Shown in pieces: positions 1 to 5,594 of a DNA stretch of 9,728 nt. The notes under the pieces are model-generated. The model saw only the letters and a program-made list of their open reading frames with translations, ran no database searches and was not told where the DNA came from. The translations under genes and the position numbers were made by a program. Location: the NCBI GenBank assembly GCA_020724125.1, contig DYHM01000022.1, positions 1 to 9,728 on the forward strand, in the 5' to 3' direction. The stretch is from Patescibacteria group bacterium. GTDB taxonomy: Bacteria; Patescibacteriota; Minisyncoccia; Minisyncoccales; CG1-02-41-26. Numbering within the stretch: the first letter of the stretch is position 1; the number at the start of each line of letters is the position of its first letter.

Positions 1-28
1 ACCCGGTGAGCAATTACAATCAATTCCA

Positions 29-56
29 TTGATTATAGCTTTATTTCTAATATAAT
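29..56 (+). promoter_or_regulatory. Distal promoter of the toxin-antitoxin-like operon
   Basis: A TTGATT box (29-34) is followed after 16 bases by a perfect TATAAT (51-56). This predicts a start near base 63 and a leader of about 100 bases before the first gene. A second TATAAT lies at 68-73 without a good -35 box. The spacing and -10 match are good for a housekeeping sigma factor, but no transcript evidence exists. Confidence 0.55.
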
Positions 57-90
57 AGAAACGAGGCTATAATTTAATTGAAAAAATCGA

Positions 91-136
91 AACGAAATAA
101 TTAAACGAAATAATTAAACGAACGAAATAATTAAAC
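91..136. repeat. Three direct repeats of AACGAAATAATTAA, possible operator
   Basis: Copies of AACGAAATAATTAA begin at 91, 104 and 121 (spacings 13 and 17). They fill the space between the distal promoter and a proximal -10 box at 150-155. A shorter copy, AACGAAATAA, occurs at 1523-1532 beyond the operon. AbiEi-type antitoxins are known to repress their own promoters by binding repeats upstream of the operon, so an operator role is a reasonable inference. These are direct repeats, whereas the AbiE operators characterised are inverted, so the match is not exact. Simple low-complexity drift is the alternative. Confidence 0.5.
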
Positions 137-149
137 GAATTAAATTATT

Positions 150-155
150 TATAAT
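150..155 (+). promoter_or_regulatory. Possible proximal -10 box of the operon
   Basis: TATAAT at 150-155 would place a start near 162, giving a leader of only about 7 bases to the ATG at 169. No convincing -35 hexamer is seen; the repeat block lies in that position. If used, it excludes the TTG at 160 as start codon. Chance occurrence in AT-rich DNA is possible. Confidence 0.3.
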
Positions 156-168
156 AAGTTTGCGAATT

Positions 169-756
169 ATGACTAAAAAAGAAATTTTATGGCGTGAAAT
201 ATTATATCAAGCCATACAAAATAAAAAAATTAAATTTACCCAGAAAGAATTAGCTGGGCAATTTGGTTTTTCTTTGAGCGTTGTTTTTAATGCCCTTAAA
301 ATTCCCCGCCTTTCCGGGACCATTGAGGTGTCGGCCAGGGATTTTTCCGTTATTCATCCTGAAAAATTTTTAACTATCTGGGCTACTTTTCGAAGATTAA
401 AAAATGATGTTATTTATCAAACCCATTGTGATTCTTCAGTTCAAGAAATTGAAGGATTAGTGCCTCCAAAAAGTATTTTCGCCGCTTTTAGCGCTTATCT
501 TAAAAAATATCAAGAAGCGCCGGCTGATTATGATAAAGTTTATATTTATGCCGAAGAAAAAATACTGCCGGAAATAAAAAAACGATTTCCTCCAAAAAAA
601 GGTTATCAAAATTTAATTGTCTTGAAGGCTGACCAATATCTTTCTCTATTTGGCCAAATTACTCCCGATGTTCAAACCTATGTTGATGCTTGGAATCTGA
701 CAGAATGGTACGCCCAGGATTTTCTAAAAGCTCTTAAAGAAAAAATGAATATCTAA
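169..756 (+). CDS. Winged-helix protein, putative AbiEi-like antitoxin/transcriptional regulator
   Basis: A 195-residue protein with an N-terminal helix-turn-helix (about residues 23-43, FTQKELAGQFGFSLSVVFNA) typical of winged-helix DNA-binding proteins. A larger domain follows, with a PADYDKVYIYAEE segment (118-130) and a C-terminal YVDAWNLTEWYAQDFLKAL stretch (171-189). Known AbiEi antitoxins couple a winged helix to a C-terminal domain, are encoded just upstream of a nucleotidyltransferase toxin, and repress their own promoter. This gene has that position, with 10 bases between it and the next gene. I chose the ATG at 169 over an in-frame TTG at 160; neither has a Shine-Dalgarno site. The family call rests on the HTH and gene order more than on a clear domain match; it could be another winged-helix partner of a nucleotidyltransferase. 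Confidence 0.62.
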   Translation: MTKKEILWREILYQAIQNKKIKFTQKELAGQFGFSLSVVFNALKIPRLSGTIEVSARDFSVIHPEKFLTIWATFRRLKNDVIYQTHCDSSVQEIEGLVPPKSIFAAFSAYLKKYQEAPADYDKVYIYAEEKILPEIKKRFPPKKGYQNLIVLKADQYLSLFGQITPDVQTYVDAWNLTEWYAQDFLKALKEKMNI

Positions 757-766
757 ATTTTATTCT

Positions 767-1387
767 ATGGAATATTATCATAATTTAATTACAGAAAAAA
801 GTTTTCAAATTTTGCGGGATTTGAGAAAAGAATACCAGTTTATTTTAATCGGCGGTTGGGCGATTTTTTTGTATACCAAAGCCCTTAAATCAAAAGATGT
901 TGATATAATTGTTGATTATGATGAATTAGAAAAATTAAAAAATGATTTTTCTGTTTTCAAAAATGATCGTTTGAAAAAATACGAAATTAAAACAGGAGAA
1001 GTTGATATCGATATCTATTTGCCATTTTACTCCCAACTGGGTTTGCCGGTTGAAGAAGTTAAAAAGTATACTCAAAGCCAGGAAGGATTTATCGCACCAA
1101 TGCCTGAAATTTTATTAATCTTAAAGACCTATGTTTTTAATCAAAGAAAAGCTTCGGCTAAAGGAAAAAAGGATTTTTTAGATATATTTTCATTGCTAAA
1201 AAGCGGTTTAATTAATTGGCAGAAATACCAGAAAATTATTCAAAAATATAATCTTAAATCATTAAATGACGATTTAAAAAAATTGATAAATGCCGCTAAA
1301 CCTTTGACTGAATTAAATCTCAACAAACAATCAATGTCTAAATTAAAAAAGAAAATTTTGTCAGCTTTGTCTGATAAACGAAATTAA
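767..1387 (+). CDS. AbiEii-like nucleotidyltransferase, putative type IV toxin
   Basis: A 206-residue protein of the DNA polymerase beta-like nucleotidyltransferase superfamily. The fold signature is visible: IGGWAIFLYTKAL (28-40) supplies the glycine-rich loop, KDVDIIVD (43-50) the metal-binding pair Asp44/Asp46, and EVDIDIYLP (78-86) the third carboxylate (Asp80 or Asp82). A later KGKKDFLDI (132-140) matches the conserved KD-containing motif of AbiEii/MNT-type toxins. Characterised relatives transfer nucleotides to tRNA or other targets and stop growth, for example on phage infection; that activity here is inferred. It lies 10 bases after the winged-helix gene and is almost certainly co-transcribed. 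No ribosome binding site is evident, so translation may be coupled to the upstream gene. All catalytic residues are present, so the gene looks intact. Antibiotic-type or housekeeping nucleotidyltransferases are less likely alternatives. Confidence 0.75.
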   Translation: MEYYHNLITEKSFQILRDLRKEYQFILIGGWAIFLYTKALKSKDVDIIVDYDELEKLKNDFSVFKNDRLKKYEIKTGEVDIDIYLPFYSQLGLPVEEVKKYTQSQEGFIAPMPEILLILKTYVFNQRKASAKGKKDFLDIFSLLKSGLINWQKYQKIIQKYNLKSLNDDLKKLINAAKPLTELNLNKQSMSKLKKKILSALSDKRN

Positions 1388-1394
1388 AAAAATC

Positions 1395-1413
1395 AAACCT
1401 GACATCGGTTTTT
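1395..1413 (+). terminator. Weak intrinsic terminator after the operon
   Basis: AAACC (1395-1399) and GGTTT (1407-1411) form a 5-bp stem with a 7-base loop, running into TTTTT (1409-1413). It lies directly after the nucleotidyltransferase stop codon, which is the right place, but the stem is short. Confidence 0.4.
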
Positions 1414-1446
1414 GTTCGAGTCATTGATTTCTCGAATAATTCAGTT

Positions 1447-1475
1447 AAATTTATGGAGCGATATTCCATAAATTT
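1447..1475. repeat. Perfect 11-bp inverted repeat
   Basis: AAATTTATGGA (1447-1457) pairs perfectly with TCCATAAATTT (1465-1475) around a 7-base loop. It sits about 60 bases after the nucleotidyltransferase. It has no T-run after it, so it is not a standard terminator; it might be an mRNA-end stabiliser or a protein-binding palindrome. Confidence 0.5.
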
Positions 1476-1611
1476 TGACAAAAACATAGAATTAAAACAC
1501 AATAAATTAAACCATACTTGATAACGAAATAACCATCAAAATATAATTACGAAGCAATTCGTTCAGGGTCATTTTGAGATTTGATTTTTAGTTTTGGATT
1601 TTAAGCAAGGA

Positions 1612-1640
1612 TTGACAAATCAATTTTGATTTAATAAAAT
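1612..1640 (+). promoter_or_regulatory. Strong promoter for the 98-residue protein gene
   Basis: A perfect TTGACA (1612-1617), a 17-base spacer and TAAAAT (1635-1640) form a near-consensus housekeeping promoter with a start near 1647. Bases 1627-1641 match bases 9176-9190 of the other short transcription unit at 14 of 15 positions. The leader to the start codon is about 135 bases. Confidence 0.75.
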
Positions 1641-1685
1641 GAAAGTAGAATTTAAAAAACATTTGCTTTTTAACAAAGTGATTAT

Positions 1686-1749
1686 CTAAATGGCAGAGTT
1701 TTGGCTCAAAATAGCTTTTGTTATTTAGAATTAAAACTCTGTCATTTAG
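1686..1749 (+). promoter_or_regulatory. Long leader hairpin (17-bp stem) in the 5' untranslated region
   Basis: CTAAATGGCAGAGTTTT (1686-1702) pairs with AAAACTCTGTCATTTAG (1733-1749). All 17 positions pair in RNA, one as G-U. The 30-base loop contains a nested CAAAA/TTTTG hairpin (1707-1711, 1716-1720). The structure is transcribed from the promoter at 1612 and ends 12 bases before the Shine-Dalgarno sequence. No T-run follows, so it is not a terminator. It could be a regulatory leader, an mRNA stabiliser, or a palindromic element inserted into the leader. Confidence 0.7.
1690..1728 (+). CDS. Possible 12-residue leader peptide
   Basis: An ATG inside the left arm of the hairpin opens a 13-codon frame encoding MAEFWLKIAFVI and ending at TAG. 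AAAGTGAT (1675-1682), a partial Shine-Dalgarno match, lies 7 bases before it. A ribosome on this frame would unfold the left arm, the arrangement of leader-peptide control. It contains only one Trp and no run of one amino acid, so classic amino-acid attenuation is not supported. It may be chance. Confidence 0.25.
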   Translation: MAEFWLKIAFVI

Positions 1750-1761
1750 AAAAATTTATTT

Positions 1762-1770
1762 AAGGGAGGT
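1762..1770 (+). promoter_or_regulatory. Strong ribosome binding site
   Basis: AAGGGAGGT lies 12 bases before the ATG at 1783. It fixes the reading frame and strand of the small gene; the large genes in this window show no such site. Confidence 0.75.
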
Positions 1771-1782
1771 AAAAGAGAAAAA

Positions 1783-2079
1783 ATGAAAAAAATGGAAGAT
1801 AAAGTTATTCTTGAAGACGCAAGAAAAACGTACGAGATATTGAAGAGGGGGCCAGAGCAACTCGAAAGAAAAATACAAGAAGGGGTAAGGACAAATATAA
1901 AAGAGGCGGAAAGCCTGATAAGAACACTGGAGAATGATTTTATGCCCCCTTCATTTAATCCATTTCGAGAGCATCTCGAAATGGAAAGGCCCTTTCCTTC
2001 TAACAAACTATTAGTTGGGTATTCGAAGAGGTTCTCTATTAATTATGACGAAATCAACTGGGGAATGGAAAATAGTTAG
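1783..2079 (+). CDS. Hypothetical 98-residue charged helical protein
   Basis: I do not recognise this protein. It is 98 residues long, with no signal peptide and no membrane segment. Residues 1-52 are charged and predicted mainly helical (runs such as EQLERKIQEGVRTNIKEAES at 25-44); then comes a proline-rich turn (MPPSFNPF, 54-61) and an aromatic tail. It has its own promoter, structured leader, strong ribosome binding site and terminator, so it is a monocistronic gene and very likely real. An in-frame ATG at 1792 is a less likely start. Its codons differ from the neighbours: four of eight Arg codons are AGG and four of seven Ile codons are ATA, with GGG, CTG and GAG also frequent. This suggests later acquisition, possibly from a phage or plasmid, but the gene is short. 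No function can be assigned. Confidence 0.75.
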   Translation: MKKMEDKVILEDARKTYEILKRGPEQLERKIQEGVRTNIKEAESLIRTLENDFMPPSFNPFREHLEMERPFPSNKLLVGYSKRFSINYDEINWGMENS

Positions 2080-2088
2080 TTTTAGACT

Positions 2089-2127
2089 AAGAGAGTTAAG
2101 CTGAATAACTCTCTTTTTTATTTTTTG
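2089..2127 (+). terminator. Intrinsic terminator of the 98-residue protein gene
   Basis: AAGAGAGTTA (2089-2098) pairs with TAACTCTCTT (2106-2115) around a 7-base loop and runs into TTTTTTATTTTTT (to 2127). It begins 9 bases after the stop codon. Confidence 0.85.
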
Positions 2128-2158
2128 AGTGTAAATTTCATCAGAAATTTCGCAACAA

Positions 2159-2212
2159 ATTGAAAATTGGATCATTGAAAATTTATTGAAAATTGAGAAT
2201 TCATTGGAAATT
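2159..2212. repeat. Five degenerate copies of ATTGAAAATT
   Basis: Exact copies of ATTGAAAATT begin at 2159, 2174 and 2185, followed by the variants ATTGAGAATT (2192) and ATTGGAAATT (2203). The spacing is irregular (15, 11, 7, 11 bases), so this is not a CRISPR array or a regular microsatellite. It resembles the low-complexity filler often seen between genes in AT-rich candidate-phylum genomes. Confidence 0.6.
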
Positions 2213-2244
2213 GGAAATATGAAATTTTTAACTTTGCATTGTTT

Positions 2245-2302
2245 ACCCGATTAAATGCCGTCTTACGGCAATTCCGCCAAAAGCGAAATTATTTAATCGG
2301 GT
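2245..2302. repeat. Two-level palindromic element (REP/MITE-like)
   Basis: ACCCGATTAAAT (2245-2256) and ATTTAATCGGGT (2291-2302) form a perfect 12-bp outer stem. Inside, GCCGT-CTT-ACGGC (2257-2269) forms a second perfect hairpin, and CGC/GCG (2275-2277, 2283-2285) can form a third, giving a three-way-junction shape of 58 bases. Its G+C content is above its surroundings. No T-run follows on either strand, so it is not a simple terminator. Its location between convergent genes fits a REP-like or small non-autonomous mobile element; a single copy in view cannot prove that. Confidence 0.6.
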
Positions 2303-2320
2303 TAATTTTACATTTTGATA

Positions 2321-2359
2321 TTTGATTTTTGAATTAAAATAAAAAAACCAAAAATCAAA
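2321..2359. repeat. 11-bp inverted repeat next to the proS stop codon
   Basis: TTTGATTTTTG (2321-2331) and CAAAAATCAAA (2349-2359) pair perfectly around a 17-base A-rich loop. The pair ends 2 bases from the proS stop, so it would fold at the 3' end of the proS mRNA. On the minus strand the T-run lies inside the loop, not after the stem, so terminator function is uncertain. The same words recur at 4143-4308. Confidence 0.5.
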
Positions 2360-2361
2360 GT

Positions 2362-3627
2362 TTAATATTCTTTTTTAAAGAATTTTTTGAGAAATTGCGA
2401 GAATTCTTTTGTTTTTATTAAATTGATTTGTTGTTTTTTTCTTTCTTTAATCTCTAAACAATTCTTCGTTAATGTTCTTTCGCTAATTACAACTCTGAGG
2501 GGAATACCGATTAAATCTGCTTCAGCGAATTTTTCCCCCGGTGATTTATCAATTCGATCATCATATAAGATTTCGATTTTTTTCTTTTCTAAATCCTTAT
2601 AAAGTTTTTGAGCTGTCTTTTTAATTTTTAAATTTTTTCCCCGAATCTCAATAAGATGAACTTGAAAGGGGGAGATCTCAATTGGCCAAATAATCCCCTT
2701 CTCGTCATGATAAACTTCAACAATTGTTCCCATTAAACGACCTAGTCCAATTCCATAACATCCCATTAATACTGATTTTTCCTTGCCTCTTTCGTCTTTA
2801 AAGAAAAAACCAAAGGGTTGGCTAAATTTTTCTTTTAATTTAAAAATATTTCCCGCTTCAATTGCTTTTTTAATTTCTAACTTTTTATTTTCACATTGGG
2901 GACATCTAAATTTTTCTTCCTTGATAATTTCTTTATTGATTCCTAATTTACATTTTAAACAAAGATAGACAGTATCTTCCCCCGAAGGAGTAATCACCTG
3001 AAATTCATGGGAATATTTAGAAAAAGTTCCACCCGAGGCAAGAGTAAGATAAATCCCCTCCCCTATTCCACACCTTTTAAAAATTTTTAAATAAGCATTT
3101 TTAACTTTTTGATAATATTCGTCTAAATCTTCTTCATCTTGATGAAAAGAGTAAAGGTCTTTCATTATAAATTCCGTCGCCCGAAGAAGGCCGGCTTTAG
3201 CCCGCAGCTCGTCTCTGAATTTATCCTGAATTTGATAAACATAAACAGGTAACTCCTTATATGAAGAAATAAATTTTTGAACTAAAGGAGTAATAATTTC
3301 CTCATGAGTCCAGCCAAGGCTATACTCTTTATTTAGTCGGCTTTTTAATTTAAACATTTCGGGATAGCGCCAACGATTCGTTTGTTGCCAAAGATGTTTT
3401 GGATGAAGAACGGGCAAAAAGACTTCTTGGGCTCCAATATTATCCATTTCGCTTCGGATAATGTTTTCAATTTTTTTTAAAACTTTAAAACCTAAAGGCA
3501 AATAAGAATAAACGCCGGCCATTAGTTTATCAATAAAACCAGCTCTGATTAAAAGCTGGGCATTGATACTTTTTTCTTCTTGGGGAACTTTTTTTTGAGC
3601 TTTACTAAAAAGTTGAGATTGAAGCAT
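2362..3627 (-). CDS. proS: Proline--tRNA ligase, short form without the editing insertion
   Basis: Class II aminoacyl-tRNA synthetase that activates proline with ATP and charges tRNA-Pro in the cytoplasm. Visible marks, in order: the N-terminal QSQLFSKAQK and LLIRAGFIDKLMAGVYSYLPLG blocks (to about 46), THEE (107-110), motif 2 KFRDEL...GLLRATEF (136-153), and motif 3 GCYGIGLGRLMGT (289-301) with KGIIWPIEISPF. The C-terminal anticodon-binding domain spans about 320-421. At 421 residues it is far shorter than the usual bacterial form of about 570. The Ala-tRNA-Pro editing insertion between motifs 2 and 3 is absent, and a short segment with two CxxC pairs (Cys223/226, Cys242/245) remains. Motif 2 reads RATEF where RxREF is usual, so one conserved arginine is Thr151. 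It follows rplI by 15 bases and is probably co-transcribed. No Shine-Dalgarno site is seen. Confidence 0.95.
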   Translation of the reverse strand: MLQSQLFSKAQKKVPQEEKSINAQLLIRAGFIDKLMAGVYSYLPLGFKVLKKIENIIRSEMDNIGAQEVFLPVLHPKHLWQQTNRWRYPEMFKLKSRLNKEYSLGWTHEEIITPLVQKFISSYKELPVYVYQIQDKFRDELRAKAGLLRATEFIMKDLYSFHQDEEDLDEYYQKVKNAYLKIFKRCGIGEGIYLTLASGGTFSKYSHEFQVITPSGEDTVYLCLKCKLGINKEIIKEEKFRCPQCENKKLEIKKAIEAGNIFKLKEKFSQPFGFFFKDERGKEKSVLMGCYGIGLGRLMGTIVEVYHDEKGIIWPIEISPFQVHLIEIRGKNLKIKKTAQKLYKDLEKKKIEILYDDRIDKSPGEKFAEADLIGIPLRVVISERTLTKNCLEIKERKKQQINLIKTKEFSQFLKKFFKKEY

Positions 3628-3642
3628 AAGTTATTTCTAATT

Positions 3643-4131
3643 TCATTCCCTTTTTTCTTCGTCTTCAAAAATTTCTTCTTTTTGTTTTTCCTCTAAACTG
3701 ATAATTATTCTTATTTCCGCTTCTAAAGCGTGAGTGAAATTGATTTTGACCATAAATTCCCCTAATTCTTTAAGGGGTTCTTTTAGTTCAATTTGTTCTT
3801 TTTTAATTTCAAAACCAAGTTTTTTTAATTCCGTAGAAATTCTTTGGTCAGTGATAGATTCAAAAAGTTGTCCCTGCTCGCCTACCTTTACAGGGATAAG
3901 AAGTTCTAAGCCATCAATTTTAGAAACTAAAAATTCTATTTTTTCTAATTCTTCTTGAGCTCTTTTAGCAAGTAATTTTTTTTGTTCCTCTAACCATTTT
4001 AAATTTTCTTTGGTTGCTAATTTTACTAAATTTTGAGGAAGCAAAAAATTTCTGGCATAACCATGCTTAACCGTTTTAATCTCGTATTTTTTTCCTAAAT
4101 TTTCAATATCTTGTAAAAGAATAATTCGCAT
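3643..4131 (-). CDS. rplI: 50S ribosomal protein bL9
   Basis: Large-subunit ribosomal protein whose N-terminal domain binds 23S rRNA near the L1 stalk and whose long helix spaces it from the C-terminal domain. The N-terminal signature is clear: MRIILLQDIENLGKKYEIKT then GYARNFLLP (24-32). A charged connecting helix covers about 41-72, and the C-terminal domain carries GQLFESIT (87-94) and ELGEFMVKINFTHALEAEI (122-140). At 162 residues it is slightly longer than the usual 148-150 because of an acidic/basic tail. The ATG is preceded by no Shine-Dalgarno site, but a -10-like box ends 6 bases upstream, suggesting a leaderless mRNA. It heads the rplI-proS pair. Some candidate-phylum lineages are reported to lack bL9, so its presence helps placement. 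Confidence 0.96.
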   Translation of the reverse strand: MRIILLQDIENLGKKYEIKTVKHGYARNFLLPQNLVKLATKENLKWLEEQKKLLAKRAQEELEKIEFLVSKIDGLELLIPVKVGEQGQLFESITDQRISTELKKLGFEIKKEQIELKEPLKELGEFMVKINFTHALEAEIRIIISLEEKQKEEIFEDEEKRE

Positions 4132-4137
4132 ATAGAA

Positions 4138-4165
4138 AATTTAAAATGCAAATATCAAAAATCAA
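4138..4165 (-). promoter_or_regulatory. Probable leaderless promoter of rplI-proS
   Basis: Read on the minus strand, TTGATT (4160-4165), 16 bases and TAAATT (4138-4143) lie directly before the rplI ATG, with 6 bases between. Transcription would start at or next to the ATG. The same TTGATT-16-TAxAAT layout and distance appear before the sugar transferase gene. The boxes lie in repeat DNA, so chance cannot be excluded. Confidence 0.4.
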
Positions 4166-4308
4166 AATGACAATGTAAAATGTTAAAATGATTAAATCTC
4201 GAAATCTTTTTTCGTCGAAAGCGAATACCTTAATTTTTCATTTTGATATTTCAATTTTACATTTTTATCATTGTCATTTTACATTTTGATTTTTACATTT
4301 TGCATTTT
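4143..4308. repeat. Large imperfect inverted repeat between rplI and the protease gene
   Basis: The arm at 4143-4175 (AAAATGCAAA..., AAAAATCAAAATG, ACAATG) is matched in inverted order by 4269-4308 (CATTGT, CATTTTGATTTTT, GCATTTT), with one 7-base insertion in the right arm. The 93-base centre holds further related words, including CATTTTGATATTT (4239-4251), an exact copy of 2311-2323, and a small TTTCG/CGAAA palindrome around 4210-4220. No gene lies in the 227-base gap. The repeat is probably a degenerate intergenic element; its right end abuts the protease gene 3' end and its left end overlaps the rplI promoter. Confidence 0.6.
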
Positions 4309-4358
4309 ATTGATTGGGATTTGGGATTTAATTAGAAATTAGAAATTTATTTATTATC

Positions 4359-5579
4359 TTATCTTATTTCTCTTATTATTTCAAGGGCTTTTTCTAATTG
4401 AGGATCTTTATTTTCCTGCCAGTCCTGTTCAGTCATTTTAACTTCCACGTCTGGCGTCAATCCCCGCTCATCAAGAGAATTACCCTTTGGAGTCAGCCAT
4501 TTACCAGTTGTTACTTTTAAAGAAGAATTATCTTGGAGAAAAATTTGTTCTTGAATCGAACCCTTGCCAAATGATTTTTCACCAATTAACTTCACTCCTT
4601 TATTATCTCTTAAAGCGCCGGCTAAAATTTCCGCGGCCGAGGCCGAACCCTGATTTATTAAAACCACCATTGGATATTTAGCAAGTCCTGCCGAGCCGGC
4701 TGCCCGATAAGATTTTCTCTCCTTATCTCCATTCTTGTCTTGCCATACAACAATTTCTCCTTTTTCTAAAAACCAGCCGCTAATATCTTGAGCTACGTCT
4801 AAAATACCGCCAGGGTTGTTTCGTATGTCTAAAATTATTTTTTTGGCTGGCGATTTCAAAATTTCTTCAACTATTTTTTTAAATTCTTGAGGTAAAAGCC
4901 AGTTGAATTGATAGATTTTTAAATAGGCAATAATTTCTTTGTCTAAATTTTTAAATTCTAATTTAAGAACGGGAATTTTAATCACTTTTCTTTTAAGAGT
5001 TATTTTTTGGGGCGCATTCCAATTTTCTCGGTTAATTAAAAGGATTACTTCGGTATTTTTGGGGCCTCTTATTAATCTTATCACTTCTTCCAAGGAAAGG
5101 TTCTCGGTAGAAATATCATCTATTGCTAAAATCTTATCTCCTGGCTGAAGACCGGCTTCTTGGGCTGGCGTATTCTCCAATGGCGCAATAATCATGATTT
5201 TTTTATCTTTAATTCCTACTTCCATTCCTACTCCCTGATATTCACCCTTTAATTCATCTTCAAACATTTGTGTTTCTTCAGGAGTAAAATAAACAGTATA
5301 AGGATCTTCCAAGCTTGCCACCAAACCCTTGATAGCGCCAAAGACCATTTTTTGGTAATCAATTTTTTCTTTTTTAAAAAAGTTTTTTTCTAATTTTCGC
5401 CAGGTCTCCCAAAAAACAGAGAAATCAATTTTTTGGTCCTCGGGCAAGGGATTGACTATTTGAGACGGCGGCATCCTAAGAATATTTTCATTTCCAATAA
5501 AAATCCCAAACTGATAACTTAAATAAGAAACCAAAAAAAAGCTGATTATCAAAATAATAATTTTTATTTTTTGTGTCAT
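4359..5579 (-). CDS. C-terminal processing protease (S41 family) with PDZ domain
   Basis: Envelope serine protease of the CtpA/Tsp family, which cleaves substrates near their C-termini using a Ser-Lys dyad. Of 406 residues, 7-28 form an uncleaved signal anchor, so the enzyme should face the outside of the membrane. Next come a small helical N-domain (about 50-112, with LEDPYTVYFTPEE), a PDZ domain (about 115-195, with EAGLQPGDKILAIDD), and the protease core. ILDIRNNPGG (249-258) is the usual core strand. GSASAAEIL (311-319) gives the nucleophile Ser314 and FGKGSIQ (337-343) gives Lys339 and Gln343, at the same 25-residue spacing as Ser430/Lys455 of E. coli Tsp. The enzyme should be active. 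It begins 15 bases after the ligase-like gene and so probably shares its mRNA, which hints at processing of surface proteins alongside glycan assembly. No ribosome binding site is seen. Confidence 0.93.
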   Translation of the reverse strand: MTQKIKIIILIISFFLVSYLSYQFGIFIGNENILRMPPSQIVNPLPEDQKIDFSVFWETWRKLEKNFFKKEKIDYQKMVFGAIKGLVASLEDPYTVYFTPEETQMFEDELKGEYQGVGMEVGIKDKKIMIIAPLENTPAQEAGLQPGDKILAIDDISTENLSLEEVIRLIRGPKNTEVILLINRENWNAPQKITLKRKVIKIPVLKLEFKNLDKEIIAYLKIYQFNWLLPQEFKKIVEEILKSPAKKIILDIRNNPGGILDVAQDISGWFLEKGEIVVWQDKNGDKERKSYRAAGSAGLAKYPMVVLINQGSASAAEILAGALRDNKGVKLIGEKSFGKGSIQEQIFLQDNSSLKVTTGKWLTPKGNSLDERGLTPDVEVKMTEQDWQENKDPQLEKALEIIREIR

Positions 5580-5594
5580 AATTAATTTTTAGAA

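Larger units (their letters stand above)
1388..1611. other. Non-coding gap after the operon, with small palindromes
   Basis: No credible gene is seen. The stretch holds several small structures: TTCGAG/CTCGAA (1415-1420 and 1431-1436), a perfect 11-bp hairpin at 1447-1475, a copy of AACGAAATAA (1523-1532), a 5-bp stem with a GCAA loop (1549-1562), and ATTTGATTTTT at 1578-1588, related to the repeats at 2311-2359 and 4143-4308. A TTGACA at 1475-1480 has no good -10 partner. Confidence 0.5.

Noticed and set aside
160..168. TTG start three codons before the ATG of the winged-helix gene
   Set aside because: No ribosome binding site supports it, and a possible proximal promoter would start transcription after the TTG begins; the ATG at 169 is the simpler choice.
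1475..1503. TTGACA with CACAAT as a promoter
   Set aside because: The -10 box is poor and the -35 lies partly within the 11-bp hairpin; no gene follows at a sensible distance.
1746..2006. 86-codon minus-strand frame opposite the 98-residue gene
   Set aside because: It lies antisense to a gene with promoter, ribosome binding site and terminator, has no ribosome binding site itself, and its Ser/Leu/Phe-rich content is what an antisense shadow of a charged protein gives.
2159..2212. Repeated ATTGAAAATT units as a CRISPR array
   Set aside because: Units are 10 bases, variable and irregularly spaced, with no unique spacers and no cas genes in view.
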